A stretch of 64,000 nt of DNA from Flavobacterium piscis. Its GTDB lineage: Bacteria; Bacteroidota; Bacteroidia; Flavobacteriales; Flavobacteriaceae. The first letter of the stretch is position 1. Every line of letters starts with the position of its first letter. The translations under genes were made by a program, and so were the position numbers. Under the pieces are notes generated by a model that was not told where the DNA came from, searched no databases, and saw nothing but the letters and a program-made list of their open reading frames with translations. Shown in pieces: positions 36,794 to 46,939 of the stretch. The stretch is taken from the NCBI RefSeq assembly GCF_001686925.1, contig NZ_LVEN01000006.1, positions 62,001 to 126,000 on the forward strand, read 5' to 3'.

Positions 36794-39565
36794 ATGAATA
36801 TTTATCAGGATTACATCCAAGAAATTGAAGAACGAAAAGGTCAAGGGCTTAACCCGAAACCAATTGATGGCGCTGAATTATTAGGCGAAATCATTGAACA
36901 AATTAAAGATTTGAATAACGAGTACAGACAAGATTCTCTGAACTTTTTTATTTATAATGTTGTACCAGGTACTACTAGTGCAGCCGGTACAAAAGCTAAG
37001 TTTTTGAAGGAAATTATTTTGGGTCAATCCGAAGTAAAAGAAATAACACCTGCTTTTGCTTTTGAGTTATTATCACACATGAAAGGCGGACCTTCGATTG
37101 AAGTGTTGTTGGATTTAGCGCTTGGTGATCATACTTCTATTGCAAAACAAGCAGGCGATGTTCTTAAGACACAAGTTTACCTTTATGAGGCAGACACAGA
37201 CCGTCTTAAAGAAGCATTTAAAAATGGTAACCCAATTGCTATTGAAATTCTTAAAAGTTACGCACAGGCAGAGTTTTTTACTTCACTGCCAGAAGTAGTA
37301 GAAGAAATTAAAGTAGTTACTTATATCGCTGGTGAAGGAGATATCTCGACAGATTTACTTTCTCCGGGTAACCAGGCGCACTCACGTTCTGACCGTGAAC
37401 TTCACGGTAAATGTATGATTACGCCTAAGGCACAAGAAGAAATTAAAGCATTACAGGCAAAACATCCTGACGCAAGCGTTATGTTGATTGCTGAAAAAGG
37501 TACAATGGGTGTAGGTTCGTCAAGAATGTCAGGTGTAAACAACGTGGCACTTTGGACAGGTAAACAAGCAAGTCCTTATGTTCCATTTATTAATATTGCT
37601 CCAATCGTGGCAGGAACAAATGGTATTTCTCCAATTTTCCTAACAACTGTAGATGTTACCGGTGGTATTGGTTTAGACCTTAAAAACTGGGTAAAAAAGC
37701 TGGATGCAGAAGGTAATATTATTCGTAATGAGAATAATGAGCCAATTCTTGAAGAAGCATACTCTGTTGCTACAGGAACTGTACTTACCATAAACACAAA
37801 AACAAAAAAATTATACAACGGTGATCAGGAATTGATAGACATTTCTAAAGCATTTACGCCTCAGAAAATGGAATTTATCAAAGCTGGCGGATCTTACGCG
37901 ATTGTATTTGGTAAAAAACTTCAAACATTAGCAGCGAAAGTTTTAGATATCGAAGCTCCTCTTGTATTTGCTCCATCAAAAGAAATTTCTGTTGAAGGGC
38001 AAGGACTTACAGCGGTAGAGAAAATCTTCAACAGAAATGCTGTTGGTATAACTGCAGGCAAAGTATTACACGCCGGATCAGATGTTCGTGTAGAAGTAAA
38101 TATTGTAGGTTCTCAGGATACGACTGGTCTTATGACTGCTCAGGAATTAGAGTCTATGGCTGCCACAGTAATTTCTCCAATTGTTGATGGTGCATACCAA
38201 TCAGGTTGTCATACAGCTTCAGTTTGGGATAAAAAGGCACAGGCAAATATTCCAAAATTGATGAAATTCATGAACGATTTTGGTTTAATCACAGCTCGTG
38301 ATCCAAAAGGTGTTTATCATGCAATGACAGATGTAATTCATAAAGTACTTAACGATATTACAATTGATGAGTGGGCTATCATTATTGGTGGTGACTCTCA
38401 TACAAGAATGTCAAAAGGTGTTGCTTTTGGTGCTGATTCAGGAACAGTTGCTCTTGCATTGGCGACCGGAGAAGCTTCCATGCCAATTCCGGAATCTGTA
38501 AAGGTGACGTTTGTTGGAGAAATGAAAGACTACATGGACTTCCGTGATGTGGTGCATTCAACACAAGCTCAAATGCTTAAGAAATTTGGTGGTGAAAATG
38601 TTTTTCAGGGTAGAATTATCGAGGTTCATCTAGGAACTCTTACTGCTGACCAGGCCTTTACATTTACAGACTGGACTGCAGAAATGAAAGCAAAAGCTTC
38701 TATCTGTATTTCTGAAGATGATACCTTAATTGAATCATTGGAGATTGCAAAAAGCAGAATCCAGATCATGATTGATAAAGGTATGGATAATCAGAAACAA
38801 GTTCTTCAGGGATTGATTAACAAGGCAGATAAGAGAATTTCAGAGATCAAATCAGCTGAAAAACCAGCGTTGACTCCAGATGCAAATGCGAAATATTATG
38901 CTGAAGTTGTGGTAGATCTTGATCAGATTATCGAACCAATGATTGCAGATCCAGACGTGAATAACGTTGATGTTTCTAAAAGATATACGCACGATACTAT
39001 CAGACCTTTATCTTTCTATGGTGGAGTGAAAAAAGTAGATCTAGGATTTATCGGTTCTTGTATGGTTCACAAAGGAGATATGAAGATTTTAGCTCAAATG
39101 CTTAAAAATATTGAAGATATACACGGTAAAGTGGAGTTCAAGGCGCCTCTTGTAGTAGCGCCTCCTACTTACAACATTGTAGATGAACTTAAAGCTGAAG
39201 GTGACTGGGAAGTTTTACAAAAATACTCAGGTTTCGAATTCAACGATAATGCGCCTAAAGGAGCAGCACGTACTGAATATGAGAACATGTTGTATTTAGA
39301 GCGTCCAGGATGTAACCTTTGTATGGGTAACCAGGAAAAAGCGGCAAAAGGAGATACTGTAATGGCAACTTCAACACGTCTTTTCCAGGGAAGAGTTGTA
39401 GAAGATACTGAAGGTAAAAAAGGAGAGTCTTTACTTTCTTCTACACCGGTAGTAGTTTTATCTACAATTTTAGGAAGAACTCCTACACTTGCTGAATATA
39501 CAGCAGCAGTAGATGGTATTAGCCTAACAAGATTTGCACCTTCTCATAAATTGCTGGTAATGTAA
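36794..39565 (+). CDS. acnB: Aconitate hydratase B / 2-methylisocitrate dehydratase
   Basis: A 923-residue AcnB from the ATG at 36794 (MNIYQDYIQEIEERKGQG); an earlier in-frame start at 36752 falls inside the promoter element and adds residues with no family match. The N-terminal HEAT-like and swivel domains of AcnB precede the catalytic domains, the reverse order to AcnA. Iron-sulfur ligand regions visible are GSCMVHKGDM and ERPGCNLCMGNQ. It interconverts citrate and isocitrate and may also act on 2-methylcitrate-derived substrates. A terminator separates it from a second aconitase. Confidence 0.96.
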   Translation: MNIYQDYIQEIEERKGQGLNPKPIDGAELLGEIIEQIKDLNNEYRQDSLNFFIYNVVPGTTSAAGTKAKFLKEIILGQSEVKEITPAFAFELLSHMKGGPSIEVLLDLALGDHTSIAKQAGDVLKTQVYLYEADTDRLKEAFKNGNPIAIEILKSYAQAEFFTSLPEVVEEIKVVTYIAGEGDISTDLLSPGNQAHSRSDRELHGKCMITPKAQEEIKALQAKHPDASVMLIAEKGTMGVGSSRMSGVNNVALWTGKQASPYVPFINIAPIVAGTNGISPIFLTTVDVTGGIGLDLKNWVKKLDAEGNIIRNENNEPILEEAYSVATGTVLTINTKTKKLYNGDQELIDISKAFTPQKMEFIKAGGSYAIVFGKKLQTLAAKVLDIEAPLVFAPSKEISVEGQGLTAVEKIFNRNAVGITAGKVLHAGSDVRVEVNIVGSQDTTGLMTAQELESMAATVISPIVDGAYQSGCHTASVWDKKAQANIPKLMKFMNDFGLITARDPKGVYHAMTDVIHKVLNDITIDEWAIIIGGDSHTRMSKGVAFGADSGTVALALATGEASMPIPESVKVTFVGEMKDYMDFRDVVHSTQAQMLKKFGGENVFQGRIIEVHLGTLTADQAFTFTDWTAEMKAKASICISEDDTLIESLEIAKSRIQIMIDKGMDNQKQVLQGLINKADKRISEIKSAEKPALTPDANAKYYAEVVVDLDQIIEPMIADPDVNNVDVSKRYTHDTIRPLSFYGGVKKVDLGFIGSCMVHKGDMKILAQMLKNIEDIHGKVEFKAPLVVAPPTYNIVDELKAEGDWEVLQKYSGFEFNDNAPKGAARTEYENMLYLERPGCNLCMGNQEKAAKGDTVMATSTRLFQGRVVEDTEGKKGESLLSSTPVVVLSTILGRTPTLAEYTAAVDGISLTRFAPSHKLLVM

Positions 39566-39593
39566 TTTACGATTAGTTATAATCATTATATAT

Positions 39594-39630
39594 AAAAAGC
39601 CTGAGTCGATAAACTCAGGCTTTTTCTTTT
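39594..39630 (+). terminator. acnB terminator
   Basis: AAAAAGCCTGAGT and ACTCAGGCTTTTT pair and are followed by further T residues, between the two aconitase genes. Confidence 0.92.
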
Positions 39631-39693
39631 CTGGCTCCTCTATTTTTTGTAACTTGTCATGTTCAAATTAAAAAAACAAAAACAATTATACTT

Positions 39694-41958
39694 ATGGCTT
39701 TTGATATTGAAATGATAAAAAAAGTGTATGAGAACATGCCGGATCGTGTTGATAAAGCACGCGAGATTGTTGGTCGTCCACTTACATTAACAGAGAAAAT
39801 TTTATACAATCACCTTTGGGATGGAAATCCAACCAAGGCTTTTGGCAGAGGAGTTGATTATGTTGATTTTGCGCCCGATCGTGTAGCATGTCAGGATGCA
39901 ACTGCTCAAATGGCATTATTGCAATTTATGCACGCCGGTAAGCCTAAAGTAGCAGTGCCTACAACAGTGCATTGTGATCACCTGATTCAGGCAAAAGTAG
40001 ATGCAGCAACCGATTTGGCCAGAGCAAAAACACAAAGCAACGAAGTTTTCGATTTCTTGTCGTCAGTTTCTAATAAATACGGAATTGGTTTCTGGAAACC
40101 GGGAGCAGGAATTATTCACCAGGTAGTACTAGAAAATTATGCTTTCCCTGGCGGAATGATGATTGGTACCGATTCTCACACTGTAAACGCAGGTGGTTTA
40201 GGAATGGTAGCTATTGGTGTTGGTGGAGCCGATGCTGTAGACGTTATGTCCGGTATGGCTTGGGAACTTAAATTCCCTAAATTAATTGGAGTAAAACTAA
40301 CCGGTAAATTATCAGGTTGGACAGCTCCTAAAGATGTTATCCTAAAAGTTGCCGGTATTCTTACTGTAAAAGGTGGTACTGGTGCAATCGTTGAATATTT
40401 TGGAGAAGGAGCAACTTCTATGTCTTGTACCGGAAAAGGTACTATCTGTAACATGGGTGCCGAAATTGGAGCAACAACTTCAACTTTTGGATATGATGAT
40501 TCAATGAGTCGTTACCTGCGTTCTACAAACAGAGCAGATGTTGCAGATGCTGCAGATAAAATAGCTCCGTACTTAACAGGAGATCCGGAAGTATATGCTA
40601 ATCCGGAAGAATATTTTGATCAGGTTATCGAAATCAACTTAACTGAATTAGAGCCACATTTAAACGGCCCTTTTACGCCCGATTTAGCGACTCCAATTTC
40701 TAAAATGAAAGAAACAGCAATCAAAAATAATTGGCCATTACAAATTCAGGTTGGTTTAATTGGTTCTTGTACTAACTCTTCTTACGAAGATATCTCACGT
40801 GCAGCTTCGCTGGCAAGACAAGTAAGCGCTAAAAACTTAAAAACGAAATCTCAATTCACTATTACTCCAGGATCTGAAGTAGTGCGTTATACCATCGAAA
40901 GAGACGGATTTATTGATACTTTCGAAAAAATTGGAGCAACTGTTTTTGCTAATGCCTGCGGACCATGTATTGGTATGTGGGACAGAGACGGAGCAGAGAA
41001 AGAAGAAAGAAACACTATTGTGCACTCTTTCAACCGTAACTTCTCAAAACGTGCAGATGGTAACCCAAATACTTTAGCATTCGTAGGTTCTCCGGAATTA
41101 GTAACTGCTATGGCGATTGCAGGTGATTTAGGCTTCAATCCGTTAACTGATACTTTAATCAATGAAGATGGAGAAGAAGTAATGCTTGAGGCTCCAACAG
41201 GAGACGAATTGCCTCCAAGAGGATTTGATGTTAAAGATCCAGGATTTCAGGTTCCGGCAGAAGACGGTTCAGGAGTTCAGGTTGTGGTAAGCCCAACATC
41301 TGAGCGTTTACAATTGTTAGCTCCGTTTGATGCCTGGGATGGTAAAAACATTACTGGAGCAAAATTATTAATCAAAGCATTCGGAAAATGTACTACAGAT
41401 CATATTTCTATGGCTGGACCATGGTTGCGTTTCCGTGGACATTTAGATAATATTTCAAATAATATGTTGATTGGTGCCGTAAATGCATTCAACCAAAAAA
41501 CAAACTCGGTTAAAAATCAATTATCAGGTACTTACGATGCGGTTCCTGCTGTAGCTCGTGCATACAAAGCCGCTGGAGTTCCGTCTATCGTTGTGGGAGA
41601 TCACAATTATGGTGAAGGTTCATCTCGTGAGCATGCTGCAATGGAGCCACGTTTCTTAGGAGTTAAAGCGGTATTGGTGAAATCTTTTGCCCGTATCCAC
41701 GAAACCAACCTTAAAAAACAAGGACTTTTAGGATTAACATTTGCAAACGAAGCTGACTATGATAAAATTCAGGAAGACGATACTATCAATTTTACTGATT
41801 TAACGGAGTTTGCTCCGGGAAAACCATTAACATTAGAGTTCGTTCATGCTAATGGTACAAAAGATATCATCCTGGCAAACCATACTTACAACGCAGGTCA
41901 GATTGGCTGGTTCGTTGCAGGTTCAGCATTAAACCTAATCGCTGCAGGAAAAGCTTAA
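39694..41958 (+). CDS. Aconitate hydratase, mitochondrial-like AcnA/Aco type
   Basis: A 754-residue aconitase whose domain order (catalytic domains 1-3, linker, swivel domain 4) is that of the AcnA/mitochondrial branch and not of AcnB. The iron-sulfur cysteines are in [14 protein letters not shown] and [14 protein letters not shown]. Substrate-binding arginine motifs include [14 protein letters not shown]. The start [18 protein letters not shown] and the length match eukaryotic mitochondrial aconitase better than the 890-residue E. coli AcnA. It catalyses the same citrate-isocitrate step as the neighbouring acnB. The weak hexamers upstream give no clear promoter. Confidence 0.95.
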   Translation: MAFDIEMIKKVYENMPDRVDKAREIVGRPLTLTEKILYNHLWDGNPTKAFGRGVDYVDFAPDRVACQDATAQMALLQFMHAGKPKVAVPTTVHCDHLIQAKVDAATDLARAKTQSNEVFDFLSSVSNKYGIGFWKPGAGIIHQVVLENYAFPGGMMIGTDSHTVNAGGLGMVAIGVGGADAVDVMSGMAWELKFPKLIGVKLTGKLSGWTAPKDVILKVAGILTVKGGTGAIVEYFGEGATSMSCTGKGTICNMGAEIGATTSTFGYDDSMSRYLRSTNRADVADAADKIAPYLTGDPEVYANPEEYFDQVIEINLTELEPHLNGPFTPDLATPISKMKETAIKNNWPLQIQVGLIGSCTNSSYEDISRAASLARQVSAKNLKTKSQFTITPGSEVVRYTIERDGFIDTFEKIGATVFANACGPCIGMWDRDGAEKEERNTIVHSFNRNFSKRADGNPNTLAFVGSPELVTAMAIAGDLGFNPLTDTLINEDGEEVMLEAPTGDELPPRGFDVKDPGFQVPAEDGSGVQVVVSPTSERLQLLAPFDAWDGKNITGAKLLIKAFGKCTTDHISMAGPWLRFRGHLDNISNNMLIGAVNAFNQKTNSVKNQLSGTYDAVPAVARAYKAAGVPSIVVGDHNYGEGSSREHAAMEPRFLGVKAVLVKSFARIHETNLKKQGLLGLTFANEADYDKIQEDDTINFTDLTEFAPGKPLTLEFVHANGTKDIILANHTYNAGQIGWFVAGSALNLIAAGKA

Positions 41959-41980
41959 TCATTAAGATTCCACTATACTC

Positions 41981-42011
41981 AAAACGCCCTGTTTACACAG
42001 GGCGTTTTTAT
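41981..42011 (+). terminator. Terminator of the second aconitase gene
   Basis: AAAACGCCCTGT and ACAGGGCGTTTT form a perfect stem followed by T residues, 22 bp after the stop. Confidence 0.92.
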
Positions 42012-42448
42012 TTGTAGCTAATCCAGCTGTCTTCCATAAAGGATGCCGCTCCCATCTGGGCTAGGGCAGTCGTTTTTATAACAAAAATTAATTCATGAAG
42101 ATTTTCTGCGATTTAAAAACAAATATTTAATAAGATAAAGTATCATTTATAGTTTTATCGATTGATAACAAATGGTAAAAACAGAAGAGTATTTTTTAGA
42201 TAATTAAAGCTTATTTTGTTTAAAAAAAGCGGGTTCTTATAAGACGCCTATTTTCAAAGAGTTGAGACTGTTTTTACTTGGGGACAATTAATTCAGGGTA
42301 AATTTGTTGTTAAAAAACGTGTATATTTTACATTAAAAGGGTAAATTCGCTTTTTACATAATATATTTACATTTTTCTAGTTTATATTATTCAGGCGAAA
42401 AGTTATATTATTTAAACTTAAAGAAGTATTCATTAAACTTTAATAGGT
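42012..42448. other. 437-bp intergenic region with a dispersed-repeat remnant and a promoter
   Basis: The first part (42017-42073) is a worn copy of a dispersed repeat also present at 59790-59886; the shared end reads CCCATCTGGGCTAGGGCA here and CCCATCAGGGCTAGGGCA there. A promoter for the LysM gene lies at 42278-42306. The remaining A/T-rich sequence shows nothing. Confidence 0.6.
42278..42306 (+). promoter_or_regulatory. Promoter of the LysM-NlpC/P60 gene
   Basis: TTG (42278-42280), 18 nt, TAAATTTG (42299-42306) fits the consensus. It would give a leader of about 135 nt. Confidence 0.5.
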
Positions 42449-43879
42449 ATGGTTGTTAGATTAATTATAGTGTTGTTTTTTTTCAGTGTTGGTGTATTTT
42501 CTCAGGAAAAGTTTATCAAGCACAAAATATCAAAGGGAGAAAACCTATCTGTAATTGCTAAAAAATATGGTGTAAAAACCAAAGACATTCAAGATGCCAA
42601 TCCCGACGCTCCTAAAGTTTTAAAATTAAATTCGGTGCTCTTAATTCCGAATACCAATAAAAAGGTTACTACAAAAAAAACTGAAATAGTTGCCAATACA
42701 ACTTACGCAACATCTTCAAATTCAGGTGTACACGAAGTACAACAAAAAGAAAATCTTTGGGCAATTTCAAAAAAATACAATGTTTCTGTTGATGATTTAA
42801 AAAAAGCAAATCCGTCGCTGGAAAATGAAGATCTGAAAATAGGACAGAAACTTACTATTCCGTCTAATGCTATTGCAGCGACTGAAAAGAATACAAAGAA
42901 AAATCAGAATATAGAAAAACCGGAAATAATTCCTTCAACAGATGTAGAAGTTGTAGTTGAAGTAAAGCCAAAAGAAACAAAATATCTAATTGCGAAAAAA
43001 TACGGGATAACGGTTGCAGAACTAGAGAGGCAAAATCCATCTATTAAAAGAAAGCTGCCGGTTGGTTATCTTTTAAAAATTAGAACTTCAAAAGAAAAAG
43101 CAAATCAGGATATTGCTAGCGCATCTCAAACTCAGGTTGCCGAAGCTGTTGCAACTTCAGAAAATAACGGTAAAAACGATGAAATAAGGCCGGAAATTAT
43201 ACCTGCAAAAAACGTTGAAGTAGTAGTTGAGGTACAGCCAAAAGAAACAAAATATGCCATTGCAAAGAAATACGGAATCACTGTTGCAGAATTAGAGCGA
43301 CAGAATCCATTTATTAAAGGGAAATTGCCTGTTGGTTATGTGCTCAAAATTAATACATCAAAAGAAAAGGCCGATGCAGCCGCATTAGCAACAACTCCAC
43401 AAACTAACGACGGCTTATCAGACACTTCGCAAGTAGCAGATAATTCAACAGTTGAGAAAGATACCACTACAATATTTAGAGTGAGTAATCATTCAGAATT
43501 AGTGAATCAATTGATCGATAATGCAACTGAAAATATTGGAACTCGTTACAGATCAGGCGGAACCACAAAAGCAGGTTTTGACTGTTCAGGATTGATGATT
43601 TGTACGTTTAATAATTTCGATATTAAATTGCCAAGAAGTTCTATAGAACAATCCAGAGTGGGTACCAAAGTCGGTACAGAAGAAGCTCAAAAAGGAGATT
43701 TGATTTTCTTTAAAACAAACGGAAGACGCCATATCAATCACGTAGGAATGGTCGTTGAGGTTGTTGATGGAGAAATTAAGTTTGTTCATTCTTCTACTCA
43801 CGGAGGTGTCATGATCTCTTCTACCAAAGAACCGTATTACCAAAGAACCTTCTCTCAGGTAAATCGTATTTTGCAATAA
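42449..43879 (+). CDS. Secreted peptidoglycan hydrolase with four LysM domains and NlpC/P60
   Basis: A 476-residue exported protein with a signal peptide (MVVRLIIVLFFFSVGVFSQ). Four LysM domains follow at about residues 24-67, 92-135, 170-213 and 255-298; the third and fourth are near copies, both with KKYGITVAELERQNP. The C-terminal NlpC/P60 domain (about 350-476) has the catalytic cysteine in GFDCSGLMICTF and the histidine in HINHVGMVVE. LysM domains bind glycan chains, and NlpC/P60 enzymes cut peptide cross-links (usually gamma-D-Glu-diamino acid bonds). It probably takes part in wall remodelling and acts in the periplasm. Confidence 0.93.
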   Translation: MVVRLIIVLFFFSVGVFSQEKFIKHKISKGENLSVIAKKYGVKTKDIQDANPDAPKVLKLNSVLLIPNTNKKVTTKKTEIVANTTYATSSNSGVHEVQQKENLWAISKKYNVSVDDLKKANPSLENEDLKIGQKLTIPSNAIAATEKNTKKNQNIEKPEIIPSTDVEVVVEVKPKETKYLIAKKYGITVAELERQNPSIKRKLPVGYLLKIRTSKEKANQDIASASQTQVAEAVATSENNGKNDEIRPEIIPAKNVEVVVEVQPKETKYAIAKKYGITVAELERQNPFIKGKLPVGYVLKINTSKEKADAAALATTPQTNDGLSDTSQVADNSTVEKDTTTIFRVSNHSELVNQLIDNATENIGTRYRSGGTTKAGFDCSGLMICTFNNFDIKLPRSSIEQSRVGTKVGTEEAQKGDLIFFKTNGRRHINHVGMVVEVVDGEIKFVHSSTHGGVMISSTKEPYYQRTFSQVNRILQ

Positions 43880-44010
43880 TAAACTGTATCAATCAGTTTT
43901 CTTTTTTAATTCTCACTAATATGAAAAGTGACGTTTTGTTTCACAACTTTTCAATGTGATTAAAAAGAAATTCATCTCACTTTTTGAATTCTACATTAAG
44001 TTTCTCCTTT

Positions 44011-44412
44011 TTATTCGAATTCATGCCAAAAATGCCCGCAGCCATTTTTACATTCTGTATTTTTTCTTTGAGTGTCGGTTACTTTAAAAATCCACAGTAA
44101 TGAGGTTACAACTTTTATATTTTCGTTTTCAGGAAGTTCTGCTAATTTATAAAAAGCAATTTTTGTTGGAAAAGTTTTTAAAATCACAATAGGAGTATAG
44201 GTTGATTTTAAAGGAATTGTATTCAGCGCATTTTGATACGTTTCTGTATTATAATGAGTTTTCTCCGGAATAGCATTAAATATATAATTTTTTAAAGTTG
44301 TAAAAAGTACTTCGAAATCATATTCAGGATCTTCTAATAAAAGCTGTACGCCAAGATTAAAGTCTATTTTATCTTGGGCGACTTTGTTTATTATTAGTTC
44401 TTTTTGAGACAT
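44011..44412 (-). CDS. Small cytoplasmic protein, DUF5958-like
   Basis: A 133-residue protein from the ATG at 44412 (MSQKELIINKVAQDKIDF); an upstream in-frame ATG at 44421 is also possible. It has no signal peptide or membrane segment. The pattern of an N-terminal helical part, IVILKTFPTKIAFYKLAELPENE in the middle and a Cys/His-rich end (CKNGCGHFWH) resembles the DUF5958 family, which has no known function; the Cys-x3-Cys-x-His-x2-His end could bind a metal. I am not certain of the family. It stands alone between convergent and divergent neighbours. Confidence 0.55.
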   Translation of the reverse strand: MSQKELIINKVAQDKIDFNLGVQLLLEDPEYDFEVLFTTLKNYIFNAIPEKTHYNTETYQNALNTIPLKSTYTPIVILKTFPTKIAFYKLAELPENENIKVVTSLLWIFKVTDTQRKNTECKNGCGHFWHEFE

Positions 44413-44733
44413 TTGATGCATAAAAAGTAATTCAATTTTATTTAAATTGTTGTCTTACATTCCTCGACAGTATTGCGAAAGTATAGAATATCTTTTTGAG
44501 TTTTAGAATTAATTTCTTTCTTATGAAATCAGGATTTGCGTGAGGGATAGAGGCGGTATAAATTGTTGGATTTTGGATTTTGATATTTTGGATTTTTCAA
44601 TATTAAAAGCTTCTCTCATTAGGAGTATGATATTTTAGACAGAGGCTTTTTAATAAGAATCTAAAATCAACAATCTAAAATCTAAAATTTCAGAAAAAAG
44701 TATATCTTTAACCAACCCAAAAAAACAAAACCA
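44413..44733. other. 321-bp intergenic stretch, nothing firm
   Basis: A/T-rich with loose repetition of TTTTGGATT-type words near 44570-44600 and a weak hairpin (AAAAGCTTCT at about 44607, AGAGGCTTTT at about 44642). No promoter matching TAnnTTTG was seen for the permease that follows. Confidence 0.35.
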
Positions 44734-46146
44734 ATGCAAGAAAACGACCAGGAACATTTTAAAAGAGAACTCGGATTATTAGACGGAACTATGCTTGTAG
44801 TTGGTTCTATGATAGGATCCGGGATATTTATCGTGAGTGCTGACATCGCCAGACAAGTAGGTTCTGCAGGATGGCTGACTCTGATTTGGCTCATTTCAGG
44901 ATTGATTACTATTATTGCCGCAGTGAGTTATGGCGAATTAAGCGCGATGTTCCCCAAAGCTGGAGGACAATATGTTTACTTAAAAGAAGCCTATAATAAG
45001 CTAATTGCTTTTTTGTACGGCTGGAGTTTTTTTGCTGTAATTCAAACGGGAACGATTGCTGCCGTAGGTGTGGCTTTCTCTAAGTTTGCATCGTATCTTT
45101 ATGAACCTTTTAGTGATGAAAATATTTTGTTCGAATTGGGTTCTTTTAAACTTAATGCCGCTCAGATTGTTTCGATCCTAACGATTGTTTTACTAACTTT
45201 TATTAATAGCCGTGGTGTTAAAAACGGAAAAATTCTACAAACGGTTCTAACAATTATCAAAATTTTATCGTTGTTGGGTTTGATCGTTTTCGGATTAACA
45301 TTGGCCGCAAAAGCTTCGGTTTGGGATGCCAACTGGGCAGATGCCTGGACAACACGTTCGTTTAATAAAGATACTGGTTCGTGGCTGCCAATTAGCGGAA
45401 CGGCTTTGATTAGCGGAATTTCGGCTGCGATGGTTGGATCTTTATTTTCTAGTGATGCCTGGAATGGTGTAACGTTTATTGCAGGAGAAATTAAAAACCC
45501 GAAGCGTAACGTTGGTTTCAGTTTGTTTTTAGGAACTTTTATTGTGACTATTATTTATGTTTTGACCAATTTGATGTATTTGGCAGTGATTCCGTTAGAC
45601 GAAATTGCAACTGCAAAATCTGATAGAGTAGCGGTTGTGGCTTCACAATATATCTTTGGTAATATTGGAACGCTGATTATTGCCATTATGATTATGATTT
45701 CGACTTTTGCGTGTAACAACGGATTAATCATGGCGGGTGCAAGAGTATATTATACAATGGCAACGGATGGTTTGTTCTTTAAAAAAGCAGCTGTTCTAAA
45801 TAAATTTAGTGTGCCTTCATGGGCTTTATGGGCGCAATGTATTTGGGCTTCGGCTTTGTGTCTGACAGGGAAATACGGAGATTTATTAGATTTTGTCATC
45901 ATAATTGTTTTGATTTTTTACATCCTGACTATCTACGGAATCTTTATTTTGCGTAAAAAAATGCCAGATGTAGAAAGACCTTACAAAGCTTTTGGATATC
46001 CGTTTTTGCCATTATTGTACATCATTATTGCAGCGGCAATTTGTATCTCGTTATTAATTACAAAATTCTCGACTTGTGGTTGGGGAGTTTTGATTATGCT
46101 AACAGGTATTCCGGTATATTACTTGACGAAACCAAAAGGAGAGTAA
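44734..46146 (+). CDS. Amino-acid permease, APC superfamily (LAT-like)
   Basis: A 470-residue inner-membrane transporter with about 12 hydrophobic segments. The first helix contains VVGSMIGSGIFIVSADIARQ, the unwound substrate-binding motif of APC transporters, and the loop after helix 2 has YGELSAMFPKAGGQYVYLKEA. These features match the L-type/LAT branch found in bacteria more than the CAT branch of the permease at 5684-7135. The substrate is unknown. It is followed by a long inverted repeat with a terminator at its centre. Confidence 0.88.
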   Translation: MQENDQEHFKRELGLLDGTMLVVGSMIGSGIFIVSADIARQVGSAGWLTLIWLISGLITIIAAVSYGELSAMFPKAGGQYVYLKEAYNKLIAFLYGWSFFAVIQTGTIAAVGVAFSKFASYLYEPFSDENILFELGSFKLNAAQIVSILTIVLLTFINSRGVKNGKILQTVLTIIKILSLLGLIVFGLTLAAKASVWDANWADAWTTRSFNKDTGSWLPISGTALISGISAAMVGSLFSSDAWNGVTFIAGEIKNPKRNVGFSLFLGTFIVTIIYVLTNLMYLAVIPLDEIATAKSDRVAVVASQYIFGNIGTLIIAIMIMISTFACNNGLIMAGARVYYTMATDGLFFKKAAVLNKFSVPSWALWAQCIWASALCLTGKYGDLLDFVIIIVLIFYILTIYGIFILRKKMPDVERPYKAFGYPFLPLLYIIIAAAICISLLITKFSTCGWGVLIMLTGIPVYYLTKPKGE

Positions 46147-46191
46147 GAAGGGACAAAGGTTCAGAGAAGCAAAGGTTCAAAGTTTAATTTT

Positions 46192-46360
46192 GCCCACGGG
46201 CTTTACTGATTAAACGGGTTTACACAGGTTTTCTTTTTTAACTTCATAAGTTCTTTTAGATATAAAAAAATGCCTTGTTTTTAGCAAGGCATTTTTTGTG
46301 TTATATTTTAAGCAATAAAAAAATCTGTGTAAACCCGTTTAATCAGTAAAATCCGCGGGC
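46192..46360. repeat. Long inverted repeat flanking a terminator
   Basis: Two 39-nt arms (46192-46230 and 46322-46360) are inverted copies, about 35 of 39 positions identical with a 26-bp perfect core containing CTGATTAAACGGGTTTACAC. The 91-bp centre holds the permease terminator (46264-46297). Confidence 0.88.
46264..46297 (+). terminator. Terminator after the LAT-like permease
   Basis: AAAAATGCCTTG and CAAGGCATTTTTT form a strong stem with an A and a T tract, usable from either strand. Confidence 0.9.
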
Positions 46361-46440
46361 TAAAAAAAAAACACTACAATTTGCCAAAGCAAAAAATGTA
46401 GTGTCTTAAATGTAAATAATCTAATGAATGTTAGTGGCGA

Positions 46441-46902
46441 TTATGCCATTTCAGTCTCAAGAGAAGATTTTATAGATGAATTAATAATAGACAAAGTAAG
46501 TGGATCTGATTCTCCGGAGAAAAAAGCTTCTAATACTTCCTGAAATACAGGATTGGTGTTTTCTACCAAAGAAAAAAGCGTCATAGAAGAACGTAATTTA
46601 CGCGCATCCAGATCTCCTAAAATTCCGTCTGCTGATTTTCTTCTAAAAGTTAAAAACAGCTCAGAAATTTCTATAAGATGTTTTCCAAGAATGGGATGTT
46701 CAAGGAATTCGGTAGCTTCTTTCAGATCGTTAATGGCGTAATAATTCGCAGTATCGCTCTTACCCAATCCTTTAATCTGAGGAAAGATGAACCACATCCA
46801 GTGAGTCTCTTTTTTTCCTTTTTTGATTTCAGAAAGAGCAGTAAGATAAAGTTTGTTTTGCGCATCTAAGAAACGCAATAAATCATTGTTTGAGTGAGCC
46901 AT
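46441..46902 (-). CDS. DUF1810 family protein
   Basis: A 153-residue cytoplasmic protein. The motifs GKKETHWMWFIFPQIKGLG, HPILGKHLIEISELFLTF and DARKLRSSMTLF are those of DUF1810, an all-helical family of about 150 residues whose function is not established. The highly conserved HWMWFIFPQ segment suggests a ligand pocket. TACTTTTG (minus, 46939-46932) 30 bp upstream is the likely promoter element, so the gene is transcribed alone. Confidence 0.85.
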   Translation of the reverse strand: MAHSNNDLLRFLDAQNKLYLTALSEIKKGKKETHWMWFIFPQIKGLGKSDTANYYAINDLKEATEFLEHPILGKHLIEISELFLTFRRKSADGILGDLDARKLRSSMTLFSLVENTNPVFQEVLEAFFSGESDPLTLSIINSSIKSSLETEMA

Positions 46903-46931
46903 TGTGGTAATGTATATATAAAAAAAGGTTG

Positions 46932-46939
46932 CAAAAGTA
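46932..46939 (-). promoter_or_regulatory. DUF1810 gene -7 element
   Basis: TACTTTTG on the minus strand matches TAnnTTTG, placed about 30 bp before the start codon. Confidence 0.45.
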
